A stretch of DNA of 64,000 bases from Paraperibacillus esterisolvens (GCF_046237625.1 NZ_CP143545.1:620001-684000); one strand, 5' to 3'; numbered from the stretch's first letter, positions 7,588 through 16,013 are shown. The notes: generated by a model not told the origin, from the sequence alone. Made by a program: numbers and translations.

Positions 7588-8127
7588 CTATCTCACTCTA
7601 TTCCATTCCGGGGCAAGCATGCTATAGACTGCTATATCTTCATAGTGATCATACAGAAACTGGCCGCCGCGCATAGTGCCTTCAAGAGTGAAGCCCAGCC
7701 GTTCGGGAATGGCACGGCTCCGGAGGTTGCTTTCGGCACATTTGATTTCAACGCGGTAGAGGCCGAGCACGGTGAATATATAATCCAGGAGGCTTGTGAC
7801 GCACCGTGTGATGATGCCTTTTCCCTGCGCACTTTCAGAAAGGAAATATCCGATGCTTGTGCTCCTGTTCTGCCAGTCGATATAGTGGAGGCCAATCATT
7901 CCAATAAGCTCCCCATTAAATCGGATGCCTGCATCAAAGCCGTTATTATCAGCATAGTTTTTCAGCCAGGCAGGGAATATGGGGACCAGATCTTCCGGCG
8001 ACTGGCGCTTGTCCACAACGAAAAGCGGAGAACGGTGCCTGCTAAATAAAATTTTTAACAAGCTCTTTCTTTGAGTTTTTAGGTTGAGGCATTGAACTTC
8101 CTTAGCAGGCAGAGACCCGACAAGCAT
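7588..8127 (-). pseudogene. 5'-truncated RimJ/RimL-type acetyltransferase (YdaF-like)
   Basis: From about QSPEDLVPIFPAWLKNYADNNGFDAG onward the product follows ribosomal-protein-type GNATs such as YdaF: acetyl-CoA loop GYFLSESAQGKGIITR, then VEIKCAESNLRSRAIPERLGF and a normal C-terminus. The family's first 40 or so residues are missing. The frame upstream of about 8016 is read from a dispersed repeat also present at 12825-13023, so the extra N-terminal residues (MLVGSLPAKEVQCL...) are not native. No ribosome binding site precedes the intact part. It is therefore most likely a pseudogene cut by repeat insertion or recombination; a chimaeric protein with a replaced N-terminus is less likely because the lost strand contributes to the fold. 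Confidence 0.7.
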
Positions 8128-8307
8128 AAGGCGAGCAGGCAGTGGGAAGCGATTTTCTTCCCATTGACTGATTGACTTATGACTCGAGGGTCTCAGTTCG
8201 CAGCTGGATCAGGAGTATCACATCTTAACATATAATCAACTTTGATTAATAATTTGATTTCCTCACTGAACTCATAAGAAAATAACAACAATCTTTTAGA
8301 TAAGAGT
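8016..8307. repeat. Repeat copy B (nested-element sequence plus MITE right arm)
   Basis: It shares ACGAAAAGCG, GAACGGTGCCTGC, GCAGGCAGAGACCCGA, AAGCATAAGGC, GACTTATGACTCGAGGGTC and CGCAGCTGGA.CAGGAGT, in that order, with 12825-13030, and then the right arm TTTCCTCAC...AATAACAACAATCTTTT. It carries an extra stretch at about 8043-8103 and differs at many positions. Its left edge coincides with the loss of homology in the acetyltransferase. Confidence 0.7.
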
Positions 8308-8334
8308 CAAAAGAAATCATGGAGCCTCCATAAC

Positions 8335-9669
8335 TTAAGATACTTTACGTTTTACATTCTCTTTTCCTTCTTCCTTCCCGCCCGGCATCACCTTCTCAAG
8401 GAACAATCCAATCAATACTCCAAGTAAAGCTGGCAGCACCCATTGCAGACCGCTGGAGGCAAGGGGAAGGGCTTTGTTGAAGGCACCCGCCGGACCGAGG
8501 TCGATCCCGAACTGGCCCAGGCCGTCAAGGAGCGCGAAGACACCTGTGAATAAAATGGCCATGCCATATACTTTTCTTGAATTATTGAAATACTTGCTGA
8601 AAAAAGTCAAAGCTACGAGCACAATCGTTAACGGGTAGGCCATAACCAAGAATGGCACGGACACTTTTAGAATCTGGCTCAGCCCCATATTGGAAAGTGT
8701 TAATCCAATCAGGGTCACAGCCAGGACAATGACCTTATAGCCGGCCTTTGGAAGGAGTTTTGAAAAGTATTGACCGCAGGCAGTAGTCAGGCCGACGACT
8801 GTTGTAAAGCAGGCAAGGGTAAAAATGATGCCGAGCAGCGCTGTTCCGCTGCTGCCGAACAGGGAAACAGAAGCGGCGGAAAGCAAATCGGTTCCGCTCT
8901 CAAAATCGGCTGCAGGCATTCTGGCTCCCATGAGTCCGAGTGTTACGTATACAAGGGCAAGCAGGAAACCGGCGACAAGGGCTGCCTTCAAGGTGTAGCT
9001 TGTCAGCTGCTTTCGGCTGCTGACGCCTTTTTGGCTGACAGCAGTCAGGATCACAATGCCGAAGGCCAGTGAAGCGAGCGCGTCCATCGTATTGTATCCT
9101 TCCAGGAACCCTTTGAAGAAGGCGCCATCTGCGTAGCCCCCCTGTGGTGCACCAGGCTGGGAGTGAAAACTGATAAGGCCTGTTGTACATAAAGCGACCA
9201 TGGATACCAGAAGGACAGGGGTAATCCAGCGCCCCATATACTTTTCCATGTAAGAAGGATTCAAGCTGATTAAAAATACTAAAACAAAAAAGATCAATGT
9301 AAACAAGAAGAGGGACCGTCCGGATGCATCGGCACCCAGATACGGCTTGATTCCCATTTCATATGCCACATTCGCATTGCGGGGGATAGCGAGAAATGGG
9401 CCGATGCTTAAATAAATTATGATCATAAAGATGGTGCTGAAGATGGGGTGTACCCGGTTACCAATGGTCTGCGCCCCCCCTTTTACAAGTGATACAGCAA
9501 GAAGCACGGCAAAGGGAAGACCCACTCCTGTAAGGATAAAGCCTGTGATGGCAGGCCAGAAGCTTGAGCCGGATTGTGCACCGAGCACCGGCGGGAAGAT
9601 TAGATTTCCTGCCCCAAAGAACATGGAGAATAGCATAAGTCCGATAAAGAATGTGTCTCGTTTTTTCAT
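8335..9669 (-). CDS. brnQ: Branched-chain amino acid:cation symporter BrnQ
   Basis: A 444-residue LIVCS-family permease. The N-terminus KRDTFFIGLMLFSMFFGAGNLIFPP is the family hallmark and about 12 hydrophobic segments follow. It takes up Ile, Leu and Val with Na+ or H+. The start is ATG at 9669 with AAGGAGCAGACATC just upstream. The open frame continues another 90 codons 5', but those translate the T-box leader and are not coding. Control by an Ile-reading T-box agrees with the substrate. The C-terminus ends in a charged tail (GKEEGKENVKRK). It is monocistronic. Confidence 0.93.
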   Translation of the reverse strand: MKKRDTFFIGLMLFSMFFGAGNLIFPPVLGAQSGSSFWPAITGFILTGVGLPFAVLLAVSLVKGGAQTIGNRVHPIFSTIFMIIIYLSIGPFLAIPRNANVAYEMGIKPYLGADASGRSLFLFTLIFFVLVFLISLNPSYMEKYMGRWITPVLLVSMVALCTTGLISFHSQPGAPQGGYADGAFFKGFLEGYNTMDALASLAFGIVILTAVSQKGVSSRKQLTSYTLKAALVAGFLLALVYVTLGLMGARMPAADFESGTDLLSAASVSLFGSSGTALLGIIFTLACFTTVVGLTTACGQYFSKLLPKAGYKVIVLAVTLIGLTLSNMGLSQILKVSVPFLVMAYPLTIVLVALTFFSKYFNNSRKVYGMAILFTGVFALLDGLGQFGIDLGPAGAFNKALPLASSGLQWVLPALLGVLIGLFLEKVMPGGKEEGKENVKRKVS

Positions 9670-9697
9670 GATGTCTGCTCCTTTATATAAAAAATAA

Positions 9698-9945
9698 AAA
9701 GACCCGCCCCATATAAGGGACGAGCCGTTAACTCGCGATACCACCCTGATTCTGCCCAATGGCAGCACTCTAATCGTGCACATACATGCACGTTCCTTGT
9801 TAACGGGGGAAGACCCGGCAATGCTTACTCCATTTTCAGCCCTGCATCTCGGAGAGGATTTTCGGAAGAAATCTGAACGCCGGCTTCCACCATATGCAGG
9901 CTCTCTGTGGGACAGAATTTTCATCTTACTTTTTCTCGTCATCAA
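9698..9945 (-). promoter_or_regulatory. T-box leader of brnQ, specifier read as AUC (Ile)
   Basis: Read on the minus strand: AGTA near the 5' end, AGAGAGCC with an apical GGTGGAAGC loop, and CCGAAAATCC, where GAA plus one base is followed by ATC. The T-box core AGGGTGGTATCGCG is the complement of 9734-9747. The terminator, a wobble-paired GGCTCGTCCC/GGGGCGGGTC stem with TTTTTATTTTTT, lies at about 9691-9725. The predicted Ile codon matches the branched-chain transporter downstream. Confidence 0.9.
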
Positions 9946-9963
9946 TTTTAATATGTAGGTATT

Positions 9964-9992
9964 AATTTATCAGGGGAGGAATGAGTTGTCAA
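9964..9992 (-). promoter_or_regulatory. Promoter of the brnQ T-box transcript
   Basis: On the minus strand a perfect TTGACA (complement of 9987-9992) is followed after 17 bases by TAAATT (complement of 9964-9969), a four-of-six match to the -10 hexamer. Confidence 0.65.
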
Positions 9993-10041
9993 TGTTTTTT
10001 GATAATTTAAAAAAGGAAGAAGTGGTGAAAAATAACAGAAG

Positions 10042-10076
10042 GGCAGGATCCGAAGTGACGGATCCTGCCTGTTTTT
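10042..10076. terminator. Hairpin between sspA-type gene and brnQ leader
   Basis: GGCAGGATCCG (10042-10052) and CGGATCCTGCC (10059-10069) form a perfect 11-bp stem just after the SASP stop codon. On the minus strand it is followed by a CTTCTGTTATTTTT stretch. Confidence 0.8.
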
Positions 10077-10269
10077 ATTGTCCCTGTCTATTGGCAAGAT
10101 GCTGCTGGGCATAGGCAATCATGCGCTTTGTCATCTCGCCTCCGACAGAACCATTTGCACGCGCGGTTGTATCTGCACCAAGCTGAACTCCAAACTCATT
10201 GGCAATTTCTTGCTTCATTTGATCCATGGCGTTTCCAGAGCCAGGAACTAAAAGTTTGTTTCTTGACAT
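10075..10269 (-). CDS. Alpha/beta-type small acid-soluble spore protein
   Basis: SASPs of this type coat and protect DNA in the dormant spore and are degraded on germination. The 64-residue product has the two family signatures: MDQMKQEIANEFGVQLGADTTARANGSVGGEM, containing the germination-protease recognition segment EIANEFGV, and the C-terminal GGEMTKRMIAYAQQHL. GGGAG lies nine bases before ATG 10269. The expected regulator in the family is sigma-G, but I did not identify its promoter. The gene shows that the organism is an endospore former. Confidence 0.95.
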   Translation of the reverse strand: MSRNKLLVPGSGNAMDQMKQEIANEFGVQLGADTTARANGSVGGEMTKRMIAYAQQHLANRQGQ

Positions 10270-10378
10270 GACACATCACTCCCGACGAGTAATTGGGCGA
10301 AAGCATTGCCCATCATTAGTTTCTCACCGTTGGAGTGCCTCACTCATGGAAAATATAAACTTTTGTCTGTAATTTTCC

Positions 10379-10639
10379 TCATGCCTCATCAGCAGGGGCT
10401 GCTTCAACGGCAATTTGATAGGCAGACAGGATATTTTCCTTTTCTTCGGAATCCTTGATACTGGTTATATACTGCTCCCCGTCTTCCTCTTCAACCTGCA
10501 CGAGCAGAGAATCTTCCCCTGAATTCAACAGGGCATAGGATTGTCCATCCATATCAAATAACGCTTCGATGGCATATTCGAATTGGCTGCCGTCTTCATC
10601 CTCGATGATGACAAAGTCCCGGATTTCTGGTTCTTGCAT
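10379..10639 (-). CDS. DUF1292 acidic protein (YrzB-like)
   Basis: An 86-residue, very acidic protein with the DUF1292 pattern: FVIIEDEDGSQFEYAIEALFDMDGQSYALL followed by LVQVEEEDGEQYITSIKDSEE. The length equals that of B. subtilis YrzB. The ATG at 10639 sits seven bases after GGAGGGG; the open frame upstream lacks a ribosome binding site. The function of the family is unknown. In B. subtilis yrzB lies in the yrrL operon, but here it stands alone between a SASP gene and a histidine kinase gene. Confidence 0.85.
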   Translation of the reverse strand: MQEPEIRDFVIIEDEDGSQFEYAIEALFDMDGQSYALLNSGEDSLLVQVEEEDGEQYITSIKDSEEKENILSAYQIAVEAAPADEA

Positions 10640-10689
10640 TTTTTCCCCTCCTTCTTTGTAATTAAATCTTGCCCGATGATCTGTCATTT

Positions 10690-10940
10690 TATCAGCGGTA
10701 TTTTAGTGCAGATTCTAACCCGTGCTTGGAATGCAGACTACTATGTTCGCTCAATCCGCCAAATTCTGTGAAGCTGACTTTGGGGGTCATGGAGTCGGCT
10801 GTGGCCATCATCCAGCTTTACAGCGGGTTCAGCAGGGTCTGCAGAATGCGCTGATTGTCGAAAGCCTTCCCGTTTTCAATCATCTATATTTTGATGGCCG
10901 TCTCGCTTTATAAGACGCTTTCGAAAGGAACGGAAAGACC
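10690..10940. other. Unassigned intergenic stretch, possible gene remnant
   Basis: About 350 bases separate the DUF1292 gene from the kinase terminator. Base composition is like coding DNA and several 60-residue frames are open on the plus strand, but none has a ribosome binding site or a motif I recognise. It may be a decayed gene. Confidence 0.3.
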
Positions 10941-10977
10941 TTGGATTATTCATTCTTCCAAAAGCAAAAAAATAAAG

Positions 10978-11012
10978 AAAAGCCGCTGTTCGCCCTTATA
11001 GGACAGCGGCTT
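10978..11012 (-). terminator. Terminator overlapping the kinase stop codon
   Basis: GCCGCTGT (10982-10989) pairs with ACAGCGGC (11003-11010). On the minus strand it is followed by TTTTCTTTATTTTTTTG. The kinase stop codon lies in the loop, and the upstream arm encodes the last Ala residues. Confidence 0.85.
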
Positions 11013-12666
11013 TACTTTTGTTTGCAGCAGCAGGGGATGAAACAGCGGGAAGGCTGATTTTGACTTTGGTGCCGTCATTGATTCTGCTTGCGAAGGCAAT
11101 TTTTCCGTTATGTGCCTGGATGATGCGTGAAGTGACGGTAAGCCCAAGTCCGGTACCTTTTTCCTTTGAGGAATAGAAGGGCTCGCCAAGGTGCTTCATT
11201 CTGTCGCTTTCGATTCCGCAGCCATTATCTTTTACGAAGATGGTTACATCTTTACTGTCATCACCAATTCCGATATCAATCGTGTCTGCACCCGCTTCGA
11301 GGGAGTTCTTGATGATATTGATGAAAACCTGCTTGAGCTGGTTGGCGTCGCAGTTAATAAGCGGAATGGAGCCGTCAGTGCGGATAAATACCTGTGTTCC
11401 CTCACTGTCAATCTGGGGCTGGAGCAGGGCCCTCACATCATGTAGGAGTTCCACTATATTGTGTTCTTTAAATGCCTTCTCCTGCGGCTTGGCTAATACG
11501 AGCAGCTCACTTACAATCTGGTTGATCCTGTCAAGCTCGCTGAGCATGATGCTGTAGTAGGTATCAAATTGGCTCTCATTATCTTTAAGAAGCTGTACGA
11601 AGCCCATCAAGGAGGTTAAGGGATTTCTCACTTCATGTGCGACACTTGCCGCGAGCTCACCTACCACTGACAGCTTTTCAGTCTTACGGAGCCTCTCCGA
11701 GGTCTCCCGGATGGAAGTGACATCACCCGCATACCCGATGATGCCGGTCAGCTCGCCATCGATCAGCATAGGTACAAGTGTACATGCCAGCAGCACGGTT
11801 TTGCCGCCGCGTCCTATAAAGGGAATATCGCCTGTTGTGGTGCCGCATGCATGTTCTTTTACATAATCGAAAGAACACTGAAAGACGGGCGCAAATTTTG
11901 TACAATCGGTCAAAAAATGATGGAGAGGCTTTCCTTGAAGCTCCCTTTGCGACTGTCCGATAATCCTTTCAAACTGCTGGTTCACTTTTGTGAGGTTTCC
12001 ATTAAGATCCATCATAAAAATAGGATCGGGGTTATATTCAAAGAGGGATTCATATCGCTGCTTGTTGTCGGAAAGCTTCTTTTCCGCCTTTACCCGCATT
12101 GTAATGTCCCGGCCGATAACAACAAGGCCTTTTCGGGATCCATCGCTGTAAAACAGCGGCACTTTTATGGTGTCGAAGGTTTTCTGATCGCCGCCTGGAA
12201 GCGGGATGATTTCCTCGCAGCGGGTAATTTTGCCCTCCTGCCAGGTTTCCTCATCAGATACCTCGCAATATTTAAGAGCCTCGCTGTAAAAGTCGGTAAA
12301 TTCGGAGAGCTCTGAATCTTTAAGTCCCTTATAGTTTACATTCTCCAGCTGGAACAGCTTAAGCCCGAATTCATTGGCTTCAATCCAGCGTCCTTCCCCA
12401 TCCTTAAAATTGACAAAGTCCACCATGGAGTTGATGAGGGTGGAGAGCCGCTGTTCTTCTTCCTTTGCTTCTGTAAGGGTTTCGATTTTAGAAAAGAGCG
12501 AGTAGAGCAGGACACCGGTGACAAAGATGAATAAAAACGCCTTAGCATTTTCTATCCATAAGTGAACGACCGGGTCAATGATATATATATTGATTAGATA
12601 ATCTGTAGCAAGTATCCAGGAAACGCTGCAAACGATATAAATGAATAATACTTTTTGCTTAGACAT
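10996..12666 (-). CDS. Membrane PAS histidine kinase, sporulation-kinase-like
   Basis: A 556-residue sensor kinase. Two N-terminal membrane helices (residues about 5-25 and 38-60) are followed by a PAS domain (about 75-190, ending in the PAC-like GLVVIGRDIT), a second PAS (about 205-320), then HisKA with the phospho-acceptor in SVAHEVRNPLTSLMGFVQLL, and an HATPase domain with N box NIIKNSLEAG, G1 DNGCGI and G2 GTGLGL. The HEVRNPLT...GFxQL pattern is that of KinA-E and other Bacillus kinases feeding Spo0F. No response regulator gene is adjacent, which fits such phosphorelay kinases. The signal sensed is unknown. A terminator overlaps its stop. Confidence 0.85.
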   Translation of the reverse strand: MSKQKVLFIYIVCSVSWILATDYLINIYIIDPVVHLWIENAKAFLFIFVTGVLLYSLFSKIETLTEAKEEEQRLSTLINSMVDFVNFKDGEGRWIEANEFGLKLFQLENVNYKGLKDSELSEFTDFYSEALKYCEVSDEETWQEGKITRCEEIIPLPGGDQKTFDTIKVPLFYSDGSRKGLVVIGRDITMRVKAEKKLSDNKQRYESLFEYNPDPIFMMDLNGNLTKVNQQFERIIGQSQRELQGKPLHHFLTDCTKFAPVFQCSFDYVKEHACGTTTGDIPFIGRGGKTVLLACTLVPMLIDGELTGIIGYAGDVTSIRETSERLRKTEKLSVVGELAASVAHEVRNPLTSLMGFVQLLKDNESQFDTYYSIMLSELDRINQIVSELLVLAKPQEKAFKEHNIVELLHDVRALLQPQIDSEGTQVFIRTDGSIPLINCDANQLKQVFINIIKNSLEAGADTIDIGIGDDSKDVTIFVKDNGCGIESDRMKHLGEPFYSSKEKGTGLGLTVTSRIIQAHNGKIAFASRINDGTKVKISLPAVSSPAAANKSKAAVL

Positions 12667-12691
12667 AATATCTCCTTAAGTCTTTTGCTAT

Positions 12692-13119
12692 GGCTGTTTT
12701 CGCATACATTGTGGCTGTTGAATAAAAAAGCGGATTTCCGCTGCAGGCACTCCACCTGCGCGGGGCGGGCGGCGAGCCTCCTCAGCTGCGCCTGCGGGGT
12801 CTCACCTGTCCCGCTGCTCCCGCAACGAAAAGCGAAGAACGGTGCCTGCGCAGGCAGAGACCCGATAAAGAAGACTTGCTGATTGGCGAGCGTAAGCGAA
12901 GACAGAAGCTTAGTCGCTCTTATGCGTTAGCCAAGCATAAGGCTGGCAGGCAGTGGGGAGCGGGCTTCTTCCCATGGACTGCTTGACTTATGACTCGAGG
13001 GTCGAAAGTCCCGCAGCTGGACCAGGAGTCTCGCGCCTTACGCTCCAATCCACTTGTTAAAATAATTTTTATTTCCTCACAAAATTCAGTAAGAATAACA
13101 ATCTTTTTAGAATAGTGCC
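12692..13119. repeat. MITE-like repeat copy C with a nested insert
   Basis: The left end GGCTGTTTTC (12692-12701) and right end GAATAGTGCC (to 13119) are imperfect terminal inverted repeats. The core reads AAGCGGATTTCCGCTGCAGG, GCGGGGCGGGCGGCGAGCC and CTGCGGGGTCTCACCTGTCC. The run GCTCCCGCA|AGGAGTCTCGCGCC, continuous in the usual form of this repeat, is split by about 199 bases (12825-13023). The inserted segment recurs at 8016-8215. This fills most of the 574-base gap before pepT. Confidence 0.75.
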
Positions 13120-13198
13120 TTTTCCATAAAGGACTTACACATTATATCAGGATTTGTGAATAAACCCAATTGGCCGACCCGGGCTTTCCTGCAATAGA

Positions 13199-13229
13199 GA
13201 GGGCCAGCTCCCTGAGGGGGCTGGCCCAA
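13199..13229. terminator. Hairpin after pepT
   Basis: GGGCCAGC (13201-13208) pairs with GCTGGCCC (13220-13227) just beyond the pepT stop. The T tract on the minus strand is weak (CTCTCTATT). Confidence 0.6.
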
Positions 13230-13240
13230 GTATGCCTTCG

Positions 13241-14482
13241 TTAGTTTGTATCGGCTTTTTCTTCATAAAGTTTTATGATTTCAATCATGGTTTCTGCCGC
13301 CTTTACCATATTATCGACAGAGATATATTCATACCGGCCGTGGTAATTTTCCCCGCCTGTAAAGATATTAGGTGTCGGGAGTCCCATATAAGACAGCTGT
13401 GAACCATCCGTACCGCCCCGTATCGGCTTGATAAGGGGCTTGATACCGAGGTTTTTCATAGCCTCATGGGCAATATCAACAATATGCATAACAGGCTTGA
13501 TCTTTTCTTTCATATTATAATACTGATCCTTCATTTCAAGGACGATATTTTCGGATCCATAGGATTCCTGCAGCTCAGAAACAATTCCTGAGAGCAGCGC
13601 CTTCCGAGAGTTGAAGTCTTCACGGTTAAAATCCCTGATTATATAACTCATCCTTGTCTCCGATACATCCCCCTGTATGGAGGAGAGGTGGAAAAAGCCT
13701 TCATAGCCTTCTGTCGATTCAGGAGCTTCGGATGATGGAAGGCGGCTGTTGAGTTCCATGGCAATCTTGGCTGAATTAACCATTTTGTCCTTTGCCGAGC
13801 CTGGATGGATGTTAAGTCCCTTGATGATGATTCTCGCCTGAGCTGCATTGAAGCTTTCATATTCCAGTTCCCCAAGTGGACCGCCGTCCATAGTATACGC
13901 ATAGGATGCACCAAAGGCTTCCACATTGAACTTGTGCGGCCCCCGGCCGATTTCTTCATCCGGAGTAAAAGCGACCCTTATTTTTCCGTGGCTGATTTCG
14001 GGATGCTTGATCAAATACTCCATTGCTGTCACGATCTCTGCTATGCCTGCCTTATTGTCGGCGCCAAGTAGGGTCGTGCCGTCCGTTGTAATCAAGGTGT
14101 GTCCGATATAGTTTTTTAGACTGGGGAATTCAGCAGGTGACATCGAAATGCCCAGCTCCTGATTTAAGGTGATAGAGCCGCCATCATACTCTTCGATAAG
14201 CTGCGGCTTTACATCCTTCCCGGTAAAATCTGTGGCCGTATCAACATGGGCCAAAAATCCGATGACCGGAACGTCTTTCTCCGTATTCGCAGGAAGGGAA
14301 GCCATTACATAGCCGTGCTGATCGACTGTAACTTCTTTCATTCCAATAGATTCAAGTTCCTCGGCGAGCATCCGGGCGAGCTCCATCTGTCCAGGGGTGG
14401 ATGGAGTCACTCCGCTCTCGGCATCTGATTGTGTATCGACTTTTACGTATGACGTAAATCGTGAGATGATTTCATTTTTCAC
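13241..14482 (-). CDS. pepT: Tripeptidase, peptidase T
   Basis: A cytoplasmic M20B zinc aminopeptidase that releases the N-terminal residue of tripeptides. The 413-residue length is standard. Metal and catalytic motifs are visible: GFLAHVDTATDF (His/Asp), TTLLGADNKAGIAEI (bridging Asp), FTPDEEIGRGP (catalytic Glu pair), the dimerisation-domain motif NIHPGSAKDKMVN, and RGGTDGSQLSYMGLPTPNIFTGGENYHGRYEY near the C-terminus, which supplies the last His ligand. The ATG is at 14482 with AGGGAGCTGGGGAATGTG upstream. It appears monocistronic and is separated from the ycsG remnant only by about 70 bases. Confidence 0.95.
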   Translation of the reverse strand: MKNEIISRFTSYVKVDTQSDAESGVTPSTPGQMELARMLAEELESIGMKEVTVDQHGYVMASLPANTEKDVPVIGFLAHVDTATDFTGKDVKPQLIEEYDGGSITLNQELGISMSPAEFPSLKNYIGHTLITTDGTTLLGADNKAGIAEIVTAMEYLIKHPEISHGKIRVAFTPDEEIGRGPHKFNVEAFGASYAYTMDGGPLGELEYESFNAAQARIIIKGLNIHPGSAKDKMVNSAKIAMELNSRLPSSEAPESTEGYEGFFHLSSIQGDVSETRMSYIIRDFNREDFNSRKALLSGIVSELQESYGSENIVLEMKDQYYNMKEKIKPVMHIVDIAHEAMKNLGIKPLIKPIRGGTDGSQLSYMGLPTPNIFTGGENYHGRYEYISVDNMVKAAETMIEIIKLYEEKADTN

Positions 14483-14553
14483 ATTCCCCAGCTCCCTTTT
14501 CTATATATACAATCATATTAACATTTATATACAACTTGCCCTAATCCTGAATG

Positions 14554-15758
14554 TTATTTAAACAAACCGGGAATATCATTCTGAATCGTGTAAATGCTCA
14601 TAGCGGCCATGGATACTACAATGATCCATCCGAAAATTGTCATCCATATCGGGTGTCTGTAACTGCCTACGATGTTTTTCTTATGTGCTGCAATCAGCAT
14701 AACTCCGAGAGCCAGGGGAAGGATCAGCCCATTTAATGAACCGACAAGGACCAGGATTTTGACTGGCTTTCCGACCATCATGAATACGATTGTGGAAATT
14801 GTGATGAACAGGACGATGATCCATTTTTCATATTTGACTACTTTGCTTGAAAATGTCTTTATGAAGGAAACGGATGTATAGGCAGCACCGACCACAGAGG
14901 TAACGGCCGCTGCCCACATGACAATTCCAAATATTTTATAGCCTAAGTTGCCGGCTGCAAGCTTGAAGACGGAAGCCGGGGGATTCGCAGGGTCGATGGC
15001 CAGGCCCTGTGAAACAATTCCTAGTGCTGCGAGAAACAGGAATATCCTCATAATGGAAGCAATCCCGATGGCACTTACAGCACCCCTGGTGACTTCCGAA
15101 ATCGACTCTTCCCCGCTGATGCCTGCGTCAAGAAGGCGGTGGCCTCCGGCAAAAGTTATGTAGCCGCCGACTGTACCTCCGACAAGTGTGACGATTGCCA
15201 GGATATCAATTTTATCCGGGATGAAGGTCTTGGTTAATGCTTCTCCAACAGGAGGATGTGATGAGAACATCACATAAAGCGTAAGCGCAATCATGACAAA
15301 GCCCATGATTTGTGCAAAACGGTCCATGGCCTTTCCGGCTTCACGAACCAGGAAGATTCCGATTGCCACAATGCCGCTGAATAAGGCACCCATCTCAGTC
15401 GAAAAGCCGAACAGTACATTGACCCCCAGCCCGGCTCCGCCTATATTGCCAATATTAAAGGCAAGGCCGCCGATTACGATTAGGACGGCGAGCAGATAGC
15501 CAAGCCCGGGAAGAACCTCATTGGCGATGTCCTGTGCCCGTTTTTTGATATAGCTATGATCCGCCATACGTTGATTTGGGCTCCGATATCGATGATGATG
15601 GAAATTAAAATGACGAAACCAAAACTTGCGGCGAGCGATTGTGTAAATACGGTAGTCTGTGTAAGGAAACCTGGCCCGATGGCTGAAGTGGCCATCAGGA
15701 AAGCAGCACCCATCAGGATGCTTGCGCGTGATGGACCTTTATTTTGCTGTAAAGACAT
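14554..15758 (-). pseudogene. ycsG: NRAMP-family transporter YcsG, single-base frameshift
   Basis: Two overlapping frames together give a full YcsG-like NRAMP protein of about 400 residues. The first (from ATG 15758, with AGGAGGCTCGTC) encodes GPSRASILMGAAFLMATSAIGPGFLTQTT... up to INVWRIIAISK; the second resumes with KRAQDIANEVLPGLGYLLAV and runs to 14554. The break is at six A residues on the minus strand (T6 at 15541-15546): one more A would restore ISKKRAQDI. This may be a true frameshift, a homopolymer sequencing error, or a slippage site. In B. subtilis ycsG lies directly after ycsF (pxpA), as it does here. Its substrate is not established. Confidence 0.8.
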
Positions 15759-15779
15759 GACGAGCCTCCTTTTACTTAA

Positions 15780-16013
15780 TTAAATTTCCTGCAGCTTGAA
15801 GCCGAGAAGATCGGGAAGGGCGGGGTGTGCGCCGATTCCAACACCCTTTTCTAACGCCATTTTCACGGTCCTTCTCATGGTTGTAGGGTCACCCGCATGA
15901 AATCCGCAGGCGATATTGGCAGAGGTGACAAATTTGAGAATTTCCTCATCTCTCCCCAGGGCATAGACGCCATAGCTTTCTCCCATATCATAGTTAATAT
16001 CCACAACCGCCAT
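15780..16013 (-). pseudogene. pxpA: 5-oxoprolinase subunit A (LamB/YcsF), truncated
   Basis: PxpA works with PxpB and PxpC to hydrolyse 5-oxoproline to glutamate using ATP. The 77-residue product starts normally (AVVDINYDMGESYG, TSANIACGFHAGDPTTMRRTV, GVGIGAHPALPDLLGF) but then ends KLQEI and stop. The family is about 250 residues, so some 70 percent is missing, including most of the barrel. The ribosome binding site GGGGGAG is intact and the stop is followed at normal spacing by the AGGAGG of ycsG, so an internal deletion fusing the start to the tail is more likely than an insertion. A functional product is not expected. Confidence 0.85.

Noticed and set aside
9670..9945. N-terminal extension of brnQ (about 90 codons)
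   Set aside because: The frame is open, but the sequence is the T-box leader (specifier loop, T-box core, terminator), and a good ribosome binding site precedes the internal ATG at 9669.
10722..10913. 63-codon open frames in the gap before the kinase
   Set aside because: No ribosome binding site and no recognised motif; listed only as an unassigned stretch.
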